A model generated the notes under the pieces. It was not told the DNA's origin. It made no database searches and saw only the letters and a program-made list of their open reading frames with translations. From positions 26,761-90,760 of the forward strand of contig NZ_JAJTTE010000030.1 in the NCBI RefSeq assembly GCF_021343995.1: a stretch of 64,000 nt of DNA, in the 5' to 3' direction. The position numbers and the translations under genes are program-made. Of the stretch, positions 47,271 to 55,894 are shown one piece after another. This stretch comes from Pseudonocardia terrae. Its GTDB lineage: Bacteria > Actinomycetota > Actinomycetes > Mycobacteriales > Pseudonocardiaceae. Position 1 is the stretch's first letter; every line of letters starts with the position of its first letter.

Positions 47271-48248
47271 ATGAGTGACGTGACAGCCGATCCGCGGGTC
47301 ACGGTGTGCGAGTCGCGGGCGACCGGCGGTCCGGTGAGCGAGCTGCTGGAGCCGCGCCGCGTGCAGCTGGGGGAGAGCACCGAGGTCCGCCGGCTGCTGC
47401 CGAGTCTGGGCAGGCGGATGGTCGGAGCATGGTGCTTCGTCGATCACTACGGGCCGGACGAGATCGCGGCCGAGCCGGGCATGCAGGTCGCCCCGCACCC
47501 GCACATCGGGCTGCAGACGGTGAGCTGGCTGCTCGACGGCGAGGTGCACCACCGGGACTCCGTGGGCAGCGACGTGCTGGTCCGGCCCGGCGAGCTCGGG
47601 CTGATGACGGCGGGCCGCGGCATCGCGCACTCCGAGCAGTCTCCCGACCGGCACTCCCCCCTGCTGCACGGCGCCCAGCTCTGGGTCGCGCTGCCGGGGG
47701 AGGAACGCAGGGTCGCGCCGCGCTTCGAGCACCACGTGGACCTGCCGCAGGTCACCACGCGCGGCCTGCGCGCCACCGTCCTGCTGGGTGAGCTCGGCGA
47801 GGCGCGGTCCCCGGGCCGGGTGCACAGCCCGATCGTGGGTGTCGACGTCCGGCTCTCGGCCGGCACGGCCACCGCGCTGCCGCTGGAGCCGGACTTCGAG
47901 CACGCCGTGCTCACCGTGTCCGGTGCCCCGGAGGTCGACGGCCGGGTCGTGGGCCCCGGAACGCTGCTCTACCTGGGCACGGGGCGCCGGGAGATCCCGC
48001 TGCGGGCCGGGCCGGAGAGCCGGTTCCTGCTGCTCGGGGGCGAGCCGTTCGCCGAGCAGCTGGTCATGTGGTGGAACTTCGTCGGGCGCAGCGGCGACGA
48101 GGTCGCCGAGGCACGCTCCCTGTGGCAGGCGGAGATCGCCGGAGGCGCCGACCACCGCTTCGGCGCCGTCCCCGGGTACGAGGGCCTGCCCCTCGCCGCG
48201 CCCGAGCTGCCACCCACCCCGTTGAAGCCGCGGGGCCGCGAGCGCTGA
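47271..48248 (+). CDS. pirin-family bicupin protein
   Basis: A 325-residue protein with the pirin pattern: RRLLPSLGRRMVGAWCFVDHYGP, APHPHIGLQTVSWLLDGEVHHRDS (metal-binding His-x-His and following residues) and MTAGRGIAHSEQSP. The C-terminal cupin contains LLLGGEPFAEQLVMWWNFVG. Pirins are Fe-binding cytoplasmic proteins, some with quercetinase activity; the role here is unknown. ATG 47271 has GGGGGTGGACGG upstream. Confidence 0.88.
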   Translation: MSDVTADPRVTVCESRATGGPVSELLEPRRVQLGESTEVRRLLPSLGRRMVGAWCFVDHYGPDEIAAEPGMQVAPHPHIGLQTVSWLLDGEVHHRDSVGSDVLVRPGELGLMTAGRGIAHSEQSPDRHSPLLHGAQLWVALPGEERRVAPRFEHHVDLPQVTTRGLRATVLLGELGEARSPGRVHSPIVGVDVRLSAGTATALPLEPDFEHAVLTVSGAPEVDGRVVGPGTLLYLGTGRREIPLRAGPESRFLLLGGEPFAEQLVMWWNFVGRSGDEVAEARSLWQAEIAGGADHRFGAVPGYEGLPLAAPELPPTPLKPRGRER

Positions 48249-48273
48249 GCCGAGACGGGCGAGGTCGGCGAGG

Positions 48274-48486
48274 TCAGCCCGCCTCGTACCGCGCCGCGGC
48301 GATGAGCTCCTCCACCGCGCTCGTCTGCACGCGGAAGGAGCGGCCGAAACGCACCGCGGGCAGCTCGCCGCTGTGCACGAGCCGGTAGACGGTCATCTTG
48401 GACACGCGCATCCGCTCCGCCACCTCGGCCACGGTGAGGAACGGAGCGCCGATCACGTCCGGGTGGTCCCGATCCCCTGTAACCAT
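48274..48486 (-). CDS. excisionase/MerR-type helix-turn-helix protein, Rv0500A-like
   Basis: A 70-residue DNA-binding protein: FLTVAEVAERMRVSKMTVYR, then LVHSGELPAVRFGRSFRV and a short helix. This is the single-domain excisionase-like fold conserved in actinobacteria (Rv0500A type), not a phage excisionase. ATG 48486 gives the family length; longer in-frame starts reach into the intergenic region. Convergent with the pirin gene, 25 bp apart. Confidence 0.8.
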   Translation of the reverse strand: MVTGDRDHPDVIGAPFLTVAEVAERMRVSKMTVYRLVHSGELPAVRFGRSFRVQTSAVEELIAAARYEAG

Positions 48487-48722
48487 GCCGTGCGCCCCTC
48501 CGCCCTGTCGGCGCCGACCCTCGTCCGGGCCGACGCGCTGACCTGTGATGTTCCCGTGCGGAACCCTAGACGACCCAGCGTCACCGTCCGGGTGGTTCCG
48601 GCCGTCCCGAACGAGTGGAAACGGCCGATCCAGGCACGGATCGTCACTGACTGTTGACGCAGTGTGCGCAGCGGCGCTCGTCACAGGGGGCGAGCGCGGG
48701 TCGAGCGCCTACGCTGCGACGG

Positions 48723-49409
48723 GTGAGCGCCAGCGTTGATGCCGCCCCGGACCCAGTCCTCCCCGAACACCTCGCGCCCGCGGGCTTCGTCGACTCCGAC
48801 TCGCCCGAGGTCCGCGGCTTCGCCGCCCGGGCCGTCGGCGACGCGACGGATCCGGTCGAGGTCGCAGCGCGGCTGTTCGAGGCCGTCCGCGACGAGATCT
48901 GGTACGACCCGCACCACCTCTCCGTGGATCCCGCCGACTACCGGGCGAGCGCGGTGGCCACGGCGCCGAGCAACTGGTGCGTCCCGAAGGCGGTCCTGCT
49001 GACGGCCGCCGCCCGGGCCCGGGGGATCCCGGCCCGGCTGGGGTTCGCCGACGTCCGCAACCACCTCACGACACCGCGGCTGCGGGCGCGGATGGGCTCG
49101 GACGTCTTCGTCTTCCACGGCTACACGGACCTGCACGTCGAGGGCCGCTGGCTGAAGGCCACCCCGGCGTTCAACGCCGAGCTGTGCGCCCGCTTCGGCG
49201 TCTCGCCCATCCCGTTCGACGGCCGCACGGACGCGCTCATGCACGAGTTCTCCGGCGACGGCAGCCGCTACATGGAGTACGTGCACCACCGCGGCGTCTT
49301 CACCGACCTGCCGCTCGACCTCATCCTCACCACGTTCGACGAGTTCTACGGGCCGGGACGGATGACCGACGGCACACAAGGTGCGGAACCCGACACCTTC
49401 GTCCGATGA
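48723..49409 (+). CDS. transglutaminase-like cysteine protein
   Basis: A 228-residue protein with the transglutaminase catalytic triad: Cys in SNWCVPKAVLLTAAARARGI, His in VFHGYTDLHVEGRWLKATP, and the following Asp/Asn region. Members hydrolyse or ligate amide bonds, often as peptidases. No signal peptide. GTG 48723 follows TACGCT by 6-7 bases, as in a leaderless transcript. The next gene starts 34 bp later. Confidence 0.85.
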   Translation: MSASVDAAPDPVLPEHLAPAGFVDSDSPEVRGFAARAVGDATDPVEVAARLFEAVRDEIWYDPHHLSVDPADYRASAVATAPSNWCVPKAVLLTAAARARGIPARLGFADVRNHLTTPRLRARMGSDVFVFHGYTDLHVEGRWLKATPAFNAELCARFGVSPIPFDGRTDALMHEFSGDGSRYMEYVHHRGVFTDLPLDLILTTFDEFYGPGRMTDGTQGAEPDTFVR

Positions 49410-49414
49410 GAAAT

Positions 49415-49435
49415 GAACGATCGTTCGACTAGTAT
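49415..49435 (+). promoter_or_regulatory. palindromic operator over a leaderless promoter
   Basis: GAACGATCGTTC (49415-49426) is a perfect 12-bp palindrome in the -35 position, followed by a -10 hexamer TAGTAT (49430-49435) that ends 7 bases before GTG 49443. The arrangement suggests repression by a TetR-type dimer; no regulator gene is adjacent. Confidence 0.6.
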
Positions 49436-49442
49436 CCGGCGC

Positions 49443-50513
49443 GTGGTAGCTCCGACCGTCACCGACGACGACCCGAGCCTCTCCGGCGGCGACTGGACCG
49501 AGTCCGGCGTGTTCCGCGTGGCGGAGGGCGTCTACCGGATCCCCCTCCCGCTCCCGAACGACGGCCTGCGCGCGGTCAACGTCTACGCCGTCGCCGACGA
49601 GCGCGGGGGCGACCCCGGGTGGACGCTCGTCGACGCCGGGTGGGCGCTCGAGGAGTCCCGCGAGCTCCTCGGCCAGGCCCTGCGGGCCCTGGGCTCGGAC
49701 CTGCGCGAGGTGCGCCGGTTCCTGGTCACGCACTCGCACCGCGACCACTACACCCAGGCCGTCACAATCCGGCGCGACTTCGGCGCCGAGGTCCTGATCG
49801 GGGCGGGTGAACGGGTCAACCTGGAGCGGGTCGTCGATCCCGACCACGCGGAGTCGCAGAACTCGGTGCCGCGACTGCGCCGGGCCGGGGCGGCGGAGCT
49901 CGCGGCCGCGATCGAACGGGCCGGACGCGACCACGTCCGCGCCATGGACGGCTGGCTCCTGCCGGACGGCTACCTCGAGGACCGCGCGAAGGTCGTCGTC
50001 GGGGAGTCGCGGACCCTGGAGGTGATCGAGACGCCCGGGCACACCCGCGGGCACGTCGTGTTCGCCGACGAGGCGAACGACCTCCTGTTCGCCGGCGACC
50101 ACGTCCTGCCGCGGATCACCCCGTCGATCGGCCTGGAGCCGGTGCCGACGGCCAGCCCGCTGTCGGCCTTCCTGGCGTCCCTGCAGCTGGTCCGGGAGCG
50201 TCCGGACGCGGCGCTGCTGCCGGCGCACGGGCCGGTCGGGCGGCGCGTGCACGAGCGCGTCGACGAGTTGCTGGCGCACCACGGCACCCGCCTCGACGCG
50301 TCGCTCGCGGCCGTGCGCGAGGGGCGGCACACGCCGTATCTCGTCGCGCAGGCACTGCCGTGGACGCGGCGCAACCACGCGCTCGCCGACCTCGACCGGT
50401 GGAACGCGATGCTCGCGATCCTGGAGACCCAGCACCATCTCGAGGTGCTCGTGGAACGGGGCGCGCTCACGCGGACGGAGCAGGAGGGCGTGCTGCACTA
50501 CGCGCTCCCCTGA
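49443..50513 (+). CDS. metallo-beta-lactamase-fold hydrolase
   Basis: A 356-residue protein. Zinc ligands are in VTHSHRDHYTQA, TPGHTRGHVV, FAGDHVLPRITPS and LPAHGPVG. The length and the C-terminal winged segment (VDELLAHHGTRL, ALADLDRWNAML, LETQHHLEVLVERG) match the glyoxalase II/RNase-Z-like thioesterase group near LACTB2. GTG 49443 is preferred over ATG 49413, because the promoter TAGTAT lies between them. Confidence 0.85.
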   Translation: MVAPTVTDDDPSLSGGDWTESGVFRVAEGVYRIPLPLPNDGLRAVNVYAVADERGGDPGWTLVDAGWALEESRELLGQALRALGSDLREVRRFLVTHSHRDHYTQAVTIRRDFGAEVLIGAGERVNLERVVDPDHAESQNSVPRLRRAGAAELAAAIERAGRDHVRAMDGWLLPDGYLEDRAKVVVGESRTLEVIETPGHTRGHVVFADEANDLLFAGDHVLPRITPSIGLEPVPTASPLSAFLASLQLVRERPDAALLPAHGPVGRRVHERVDELLAHHGTRLDASLAAVREGRHTPYLVAQALPWTRRNHALADLDRWNAMLAILETQHHLEVLVERGALTRTEQEGVLHYALP

Positions 50514-50581
50514 ACCGGGACGGAGCAGGACACGCCGGGCCGTTGGGCCATCCGGCGTAACACACCCCGTACGCTCCGTGC

Positions 50582-51484
50582 ATGCTCTCGATCCGCAGCG
50601 TGCTCGGCGGCCTGGTGGCGACCTCGCTCGCCGCGGGTCTCGTCGTCGGTGCGGAGGCGGGGAGCGACACGGCCGCGCCGACCACCGAGCCCGTTCCCGT
50701 CTGCGCCGAGGTGGGGCCCTACACGCCCCCGCCGCCGAACAGTGTCGGCACCCCCGCCGGCGTGCGGCTCTGTCCCGTCCGCGCCGCCCTCGAGGTCCGG
50801 ACGCCCGGCACCGTGCTCGACGGGCTCGACGTCACCGGCGGAGTGGTCGTCGCCGCCCCGGGCGTGGTCGTCCGGCGCAGCCGCGTCACCGGGGACGGCA
50901 CCACCGCGGCCGGGATCCGGACGCTCGACGGCGGCTCGGTCCGGATCGAGGACACCACGCTGACCGGCGCGTTCACCGACGCCGCCGTCGACGGGCCGGA
51001 CTGGGTCGTCGAACGCGTCGAGATGACCGCGGTCCGCGCCGACGGCGCCCGGCTCGGCCCGGGCGCCACACTGCGGAACAGCTGGCTGCACGACTTCGCC
51101 CCGCGGTCCGACCGTCCGGTCGACGCCATCGCCCTGGCCGCCCCGGAGGGCGACGTCCTGGTCGAGGCCAACCGGATCCGGCTCGGCACGGGGCCCGGTC
51201 TCGGCAGCGCCGTGCTGGTGGACCCGGCCGGGACGGCACGTCACGAGAGCGCCGGTGACCACGAGCGGAGGGTCGAACGGCCGGGTCCGGTGGTCATCCG
51301 CGACAACGAGCTGGGCGGCGGCCGGTACACGCTGCTGCGCGACGCGGCTGCCGCGCCGCTCGCCGATCTGCGGATCACCGGCAACCGCTTCCACCGCGAC
51401 GCCGGGGCTGCGCCGCTGCGGGTCCGCGGTGCCGCGGAGCTGCGGGACAACGTCTTCGTCGACGGGGGAGAGGTGCGGCGATGA
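50582..51484 (+). CDS. secreted right-handed beta-helix protein
   Basis: A 300-residue protein. The signal peptide covers residues 1-26 (LGGLVATSLAAGLVVGAEAG). Short beta-helix rungs follow (VLDGLDVTGGVVVAAPGVVV, GSVRIEDTTLTGAF, VLVEANRIRLG, LADLRITGNRFHR). The fold is typical of pectate-lyase-like or phage-tail-type surface proteins. No catalytic residues are clear. Two Cys near the N-terminus (PVCAEVG, VRLCPVR) may form a disulfide. Confidence 0.75.
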   Translation: MLSIRSVLGGLVATSLAAGLVVGAEAGSDTAAPTTEPVPVCAEVGPYTPPPPNSVGTPAGVRLCPVRAALEVRTPGTVLDGLDVTGGVVVAAPGVVVRRSRVTGDGTTAAGIRTLDGGSVRIEDTTLTGAFTDAAVDGPDWVVERVEMTAVRADGARLGPGATLRNSWLHDFAPRSDRPVDAIALAAPEGDVLVEANRIRLGTGPGLGSAVLVDPAGTARHESAGDHERRVERPGPVVIRDNELGGGRYTLLRDAAAAPLADLRITGNRFHRDAGAAPLRVRGAAELRDNVFVDGGEVRR

Positions 51485-51704
51485 TCGTGGGGACCCCGGG
51501 GTCGCCCTTAGTCGATCGACACTCCCGGGTGTGTGCGACACGCCGCAGCCACCGATCGGTGCTGGCAGACGCGAGCGGGATCGGGCAGAGTGATCACGCA
51601 CTGTTCCATCCCGTCCGGGCCGAAGGACCCGGAACGCCGGCCGACGCCGACGACCGTGGACGTAGGGGAAGACGATCCACGTCTGTCAGAAGCGGAGGTC
51701 TGCA

Positions 51705-52193
51705 GTGAGCACACGCGGCGTGGTCCACGTCCACTCGTCGCCGACTGCGGTCTGCCCGCACGTCGAGTGGGCGGTCTCGGGCGTCCTCGGTACACGGGTG
51801 ACGCTCCAGTGGAGCGCGCAGCCGGCCGTGCCGGGTCAGCTGCGCGCGGAGTTCAGCTGGACGGGTCCCGTGGGCAGCGGCGGGGCGCTCGCCGGCGCTC
51901 TGCGGGCGTGGCCGATGCTGCGCTTCGAGGTCACCGAGGAGCCCAGCAGCGGCGTCGACGGTCAGCGGTTCTGCCACGTCCCGGGGCTGGGGTTGTGGAC
52001 GGGCCGGATGAGCGCCAACGGCGACGTGCTCCTGGGCGAGGACCAGCTCCGCACGATCATCGCCGACGGACCGGCGTCGAAGCTCGCCGCCCGCATCTCC
52101 GACGCCCTGGGCGAGGCCTGGGACGCCGAGCTGGAGGCCTGCCGCTTCGCCGGCGACGGCGCGCCGGTCACCTGGTTGCACCAGGTCGGCTGA
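51705..52193 (+). CDS. DUF3145 protein
   Basis: A 162-residue actinobacterial conserved protein: RGVVHVHSSPTAVCPHVEWA, LRAEFSWTGPVGSGG, LRFEVTEEPS, DAELEACRFAGDGAPVTWLH. Homologues sit beside fabF in Streptomyces (SCO2391 position), so a link to fatty acid synthesis is likely. GTG 51705 has GGAGG upstream. Here two plus-strand genes separate it from fabF. Confidence 0.85.
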   Translation: MSTRGVVHVHSSPTAVCPHVEWAVSGVLGTRVTLQWSAQPAVPGQLRAEFSWTGPVGSGGALAGALRAWPMLRFEVTEEPSSGVDGQRFCHVPGLGLWTGRMSANGDVLLGEDQLRTIIADGPASKLAARISDALGEAWDAELEACRFAGDGAPVTWLHQVG

Positions 52194-52251
52194 CCGTTCC
52201 GGCGGCCGTGTCTGCTCCGTCCGGAGCAGCGCCCTGCGGCAGACTGTTCCC

Positions 52252-52797
52252 GTGCGGAATGCGGTGGCGGTCGCGACGGCGGGGGCGCTCGCGCTGGTGG
52301 TGGTCGCGGCGGCGGTCGCGGCCTGGCTGATCGGCGGGCGGGCGTTCGAGGCGGGGGCACCCATGGACGCGCCCGTCCCGGTCCCGGGCACGGGGGCCGG
52401 TTCCGCGACCGTCGAGCTGAGCCTCGACGCCCTGGGCCATCCCCAGCACCTCGCCGTGCGCGAACGGCTGCAGGCCTACTTCGACGCGATCAACGCCCAT
52501 GACCACGCGGCGTGGGCGGCCACCGTCACCCCCGAGCGGGTCGCCGCACAACCTGCGGAGACGTGGCTGGCCGGGGTACGCAGCACGCAGGACGGCACCA
52601 TCCGCGTGGACCGGATCGAGGACGCGCCGGACGGGGTGCGGGCGCTGGTGCGCTTCACGAGCACCCAGGACGTCGCCGACGCGCCCGCGGACCTGAAGGT
52701 GGGGCGGATCTGCTGGCGCAGCGCGCTCCCGATGACCGGCCCGGGTCTCGCGATCGGCGCCGGGGTGCCGGGCGGCACGCTCTCCCAACCCTGCTAG
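52252..52797 (+). CDS. membrane-anchored NTF2-like small protein
   Basis: A 181-residue protein. One N-terminal hydrophobic helix (residues 5-28) is followed by an extracytoplasmic domain beginning HLAVRERLQAYFDAINAHDH, typical of SnoaL/NTF2-like folds. Two Cys near the end (GRICWRS, SQPC) may pair. Function unknown. GTG 52252 lies 58 bp after DUF3145. Confidence 0.65.
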   Translation: MRNAVAVATAGALALVVVAAAVAAWLIGGRAFEAGAPMDAPVPVPGTGAGSATVELSLDALGHPQHLAVRERLQAYFDAINAHDHAAWAATVTPERVAAQPAETWLAGVRSTQDGTIRVDRIEDAPDGVRALVRFTSTQDVADAPADLKVGRICWRSALPMTGPGLAIGAGVPGGTLSQPC

Positions 52798-52846
52798 CGG
52801 CAGCAGGCGGACCGGTTCTGTCGGTGCCCGATGTCAAGGTGTGCCC

Positions 52847-53308
52847 ATGAGCCGCCACATCCAGGTGACCTTCGACGCCCACGACCCGCGAGCGCTGTCG
52901 TCGTTCTGGCGGGACGTGCTGGGCTACGTCCATCCCGGTCCGCCCGGGGTCGACCTGCCCGAGGGCGCCGACCCGCTGGCGGCGTGGGACGAGTTCCTCG
53001 CGCGGCTCGGCGTGCCCGAGGACCAGCGCAACACGAGATCGGCGATCGAGGACCCGGCCGGCCAGGGCCCGCGGGTGTTCTTCCAGCAGGTGCAGGAGGA
53101 GAAGGTGGCCAAGAACCGCGTCCACCTCGACGTCCGGGCCGCTCCCGGCCTGCAGGGCGAGGAGCGGATGGCGGCGCTGGAGGCCGAGTGCGACCGGCTG
53201 GTCGCACTCGGCGCAACCCGGCTGCGCCGCTCGGAGCCCGAGCCCCCGATGAGCGCGGGCTTCCTCGTCCTGGCCGATCCCGAGGGCAACGAGTTCTGCC
53301 TCGACTAG
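52847..53308 (+). CDS. VOC-family (glyoxalase-like) protein
   Basis: A 153-residue protein with two beta-alpha-beta-beta-beta modules: HIQVTFDAHDPRALSSFWRD with VLGY, and NRVHLDVRA, ending VLADPEGNEFCLD. Metal-ligand-type residues His, His and Glu are present. Substrate unknown. ATG 52847 has AAGG upstream. Convergent with fabF, 28 bp apart. Confidence 0.8.
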   Translation: MSRHIQVTFDAHDPRALSSFWRDVLGYVHPGPPGVDLPEGADPLAAWDEFLARLGVPEDQRNTRSAIEDPAGQGPRVFFQQVQEEKVAKNRVHLDVRAAPGLQGEERMAALEAECDRLVALGATRLRRSEPEPPMSAGFLVLADPEGNEFCLD

Positions 53309-53335
53309 GCAGCAGTCCTCGAAAGGTCCGATCGC

Positions 53336-54574
53336 CTACTTCGTGAACAGGAGGCTGGCGTTGTGCCCGCCGAACCCGAAGGAGTTGTTGACCGCCGCGG
53401 TGAGCTCCATCTTCCGCGGCTCGCCCGCCACGACGTCGAGGTCCACCTTGGGGTCCTTGTCCTCCAGGTTCAGCGTGGCCGGGATGATCCCGTCCCGCAC
53501 CGAGAGCAGGGCGATCAGACCCTCCACCGCTCCCGCACCGCCGACCAGGTGCCCCATGGACGCCTTTGGCGCGGTGAGCACCGGATGGTCGCCGAGCGCC
53601 TTCTTGATCGCATTCGCCTCGCCCACGTCGCCGACCACCGTGGACGTCGCGTGACAGTTCACGTGCCCGACGTCCGAGGGCTCCAGGCCCGCGGTCCGGA
53701 CCGCGTTGAGCATGGCCCGGCCCTGCCCGCCACCCTCGGGATCCGGCCCCGTGATGTGGTAGGCGTCCGAGGTCAGCCCGATGCCGGCCAGGGTGCCGTG
53801 GACCGTGGCGCCCCGGGCCTCCGCGAACTCGCGCCGCTCGAGGACCAGTACGCCCGCGCCCTCGCCGAGCACGAACCCGTCCCGCCCGGTGTCGAAGGGC
53901 CGGGACGCCTGCTGCGGCGCGTCGTTGCGCTGGGAGAGGGTGCGGGCCTGGACGAACCCGGCGACGGTGATCGGCGCGATGCAGGCCTCCGCGCCGCCCG
54001 CCACCACCACGTCGACCTCGCCCGCCTTGAGCAGCCGCCACGCCCACGCCATCGCCTCGGCACCGGTCGCACAGGCGGACGCGGGCGAGTGGACGCCGCC
54101 CTTCGCGCCGATCTCCAGCGAGATCAGCGCCGCGGGTCCGTTGGGCATCAGCATCGGCACGACCAGCGGCGAGACCTTGCGCAGGCCGTCGGACTCCAAC
54201 AGGTCGTCCTGGTCCAGCAGGGTGGTCACGCCACCGATACCGGTGCCGACGATCACCGCCAGCCGGGTCGGGTCGACCTTCGGGTCCTCGCCCTTCTCGA
54301 CGGCCAGGCCCGCGTGCGCCCACGCCTCCCGCGCCGCCACCACCGCGACCTGCTCGGCGCGGTCCATCCGGCGGGCCTGCACACGGGGCAGGACCTCGGT
54401 GGGTTCCACGGCGAGCTGCGCAGAGATCTTCACGGGCAGGTCGTGCTTCTCCACCCACTCACCGGTGGTGTGCCCCACGCCGGACTTGCCGGCGAGCAGG
54501 GCGTCCCAGGTGGAGGCGGCGTCCCCGCCGAGCGGGGTCGTCGCGCCGTAGCCGGTGACGACGACGTCGGTCAT
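53336..54574 (-). CDS. fabF: beta-ketoacyl-ACP synthase II
   Basis: A 412-residue condensing enzyme of type II fatty acid synthesis. Active-site Cys in SPASACATGAEA, His in NCHATSTVVGD and His in KASMGHLVGGAG, with C-terminal NNSFGFGGHN. It extends acyl-ACP with malonyl-ACP. Last gene of the fasR-fabD-fabH-acpP-fabF group; 45 bp after acpP. Confidence 0.95.
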   Translation of the reverse strand: MTDVVVTGYGATTPLGGDAASTWDALLAGKSGVGHTTGEWVEKHDLPVKISAQLAVEPTEVLPRVQARRMDRAEQVAVVAAREAWAHAGLAVEKGEDPKVDPTRLAVIVGTGIGGVTTLLDQDDLLESDGLRKVSPLVVPMLMPNGPAALISLEIGAKGGVHSPASACATGAEAMAWAWRLLKAGEVDVVVAGGAEACIAPITVAGFVQARTLSQRNDAPQQASRPFDTGRDGFVLGEGAGVLVLERREFAEARGATVHGTLAGIGLTSDAYHITGPDPEGGGQGRAMLNAVRTAGLEPSDVGHVNCHATSTVVGDVGEANAIKKALGDHPVLTAPKASMGHLVGGAGAVEGLIALLSVRDGIIPATLNLEDKDPKVDLDVVAGEPRKMELTAAVNNSFGFGGHNASLLFTK

Positions 54575-54619
54575 GGAAGGCCTTTCTGGCGAGCGGGCGG
54601 GCGGCGGAGGTCCGCGGTG

Positions 54620-54862
54620 TTACTGGTTCTTCTCGATGTACGAGACGGCGTCGCCGACGGTCTTGAGCTCGGCGAGCTGGTCGTCCGGGATCTTCACGCC
54701 GAACTTGTCCTCCGCCTGGACGGCGATCTCGACCATGGACAGCGAGTCGATGTCGAGGTCGTCGACGAAGGACTTCTCGGCGGTCACCTCGGCGGTGTCG
54801 ATGCCGGCGACCTCCTCGACGATCTCGGCGAGGCCGGACAGGATCTCGGCGGTGTCAGCCAC
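54620..54862 (-). CDS. acpP: acyl carrier protein
   Basis: An 80-residue carrier. The phosphopantetheine serine is in DDLDIDSLSMVEIAV. Strongly acidic, with four helices. GTG 54862 is chosen because GAGGAG lies at the right distance; ATG 54877 would put the start at that site instead. 45 bp after fabH. Confidence 0.95.
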   Translation of the reverse strand: MADTAEILSGLAEIVEEVAGIDTAEVTAEKSFVDDLDIDSLSMVEIAVQAEDKFGVKIPDDQLAELKTVGDAVSYIEKNQ

Positions 54863-54907
54863 GGGCGTGCTCCTCATCTGTGGGGGTGGAACTCGGGTGG
54901 ATCTCGG

Positions 54908-55894
54908 TCAGGGGACGCGGACGACCTGGCCGGCGTACGACAACCCCGCGCCGAAGCCTACGAGGAGGGCTATCTCGCCGGAACGGATCCTCCCCGCGGC
55001 GCGCATGTGGTCGAGCGCCATCGGGATCGACGCGGACGAGGTGTTGCCGGAGTAGACGATGTCGTCGGCCACGCGCATGTCCTCGCGCGCGCCCTCCTTG
55101 CGGAGCTTCTTGGCCACGGCCTCGACGATCCTCAGGTTCGCCTGGTGGGGTACCAGCACGTCGATGTCGGCCGGGGTGAGCCCGGCCTTGGCGATCGCGT
55201 CGAGCGCGACCGGGGCGATCCGGGTGGTGGCCCACCGGAAGACCGTCTGGCCCTCCTGGTGCAGCTTGTTCGTGCTCTCCTCGAGGATCCGGATCACGTT
55301 CGCCATGTCGCCGGCCGAGCCCCACGACACCGGGCCGACGCCGATCTCGTCCTCGCTGCGTGCGCCGGTGACCACGGCCGCACCGGCCGCGTCGGCGAAG
55401 ATGATGCAGGTCGAGCGGTCGTCCCAGTCGACCCAGTCGGAGAGCTTCTCCGCGCCGATGACCAGGACGTTGCGCGCCGAGCCGGCCCGGACCAGGTCGG
55501 CGGCGGCGCCCAGGCCGTAGCAGAACCCGGCGCAGGCGGCGTTGAGGTCGAAGGCGGCGGGCGCGCCGATCCCGATCCGTTCCGCGGTCTGCGCCGCGGC
55601 GTTGGGGATCGGCGCGGTCATCGTGCAGGTGGCCACGATGACCGTGTCGACGTCGGCGGTGGTCAGCCCGGAGTCCTTCAGCGCCCGCGAGCCGGCCTCC
55701 ACGGCCATGTCGACCAGCGACTCGTCCTGGGCGACGCGGCGCTCCACGATGCCCACGCGGTCGCGGATCCACTGGTCGTCGGTCTCCACGCGCTGGGCGA
55801 GGTCGTCGTTGGTCACGACGTGCCCGGGCTGGGAGCTGCCGAGCCCGATGATGCGCGCACCCGGGACGGACGGCGCGAGCCGGAACGTCGTCAT
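54908..55894 (-). CDS. fabH: beta-ketoacyl-ACP synthase III
   Basis: A 328-residue priming enzyme condensing acyl-CoA with malonyl-ACP. Catalytic Cys in NAACAGFCYGLG, His in VPHQANLRIVE and Asn in YSGNTSSASIP. ATG 55894 overlaps the fabD stop by 4 bp. Confidence 0.95.
   Translation of the reverse strand: MTTFRLAPSVPGARIIGLGSSQPGHVVTNDDLAQRVETDDQWIRDRVGIVERRVAQDESLVDMAVEAGSRALKDSGLTTADVDTVIVATCTMTAPIPNAAAQTAERIGIGAPAAFDLNAACAGFCYGLGAAADLVRAGSARNVLVIGAEKLSDWVDWDDRSTCIIFADAAGAAVVTGARSEDEIGVGPVSWGSAGDMANVIRILEESTNKLHQEGQTVFRWATTRIAPVALDAIAKAGLTPADIDVLVPHQANLRIVEAVAKKLRKEGAREDMRVADDIVYSGNTSSASIPMALDHMRAAGRIRSGEIALLVGFGAGLSYAGQVVRVP

Noticed and set aside
48274..48486. Phage excisionase as sign of a prophage
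   Set aside because: The fold matches the conserved chromosomal Rv0500A-type protein, and no integrase or attachment site is nearby.
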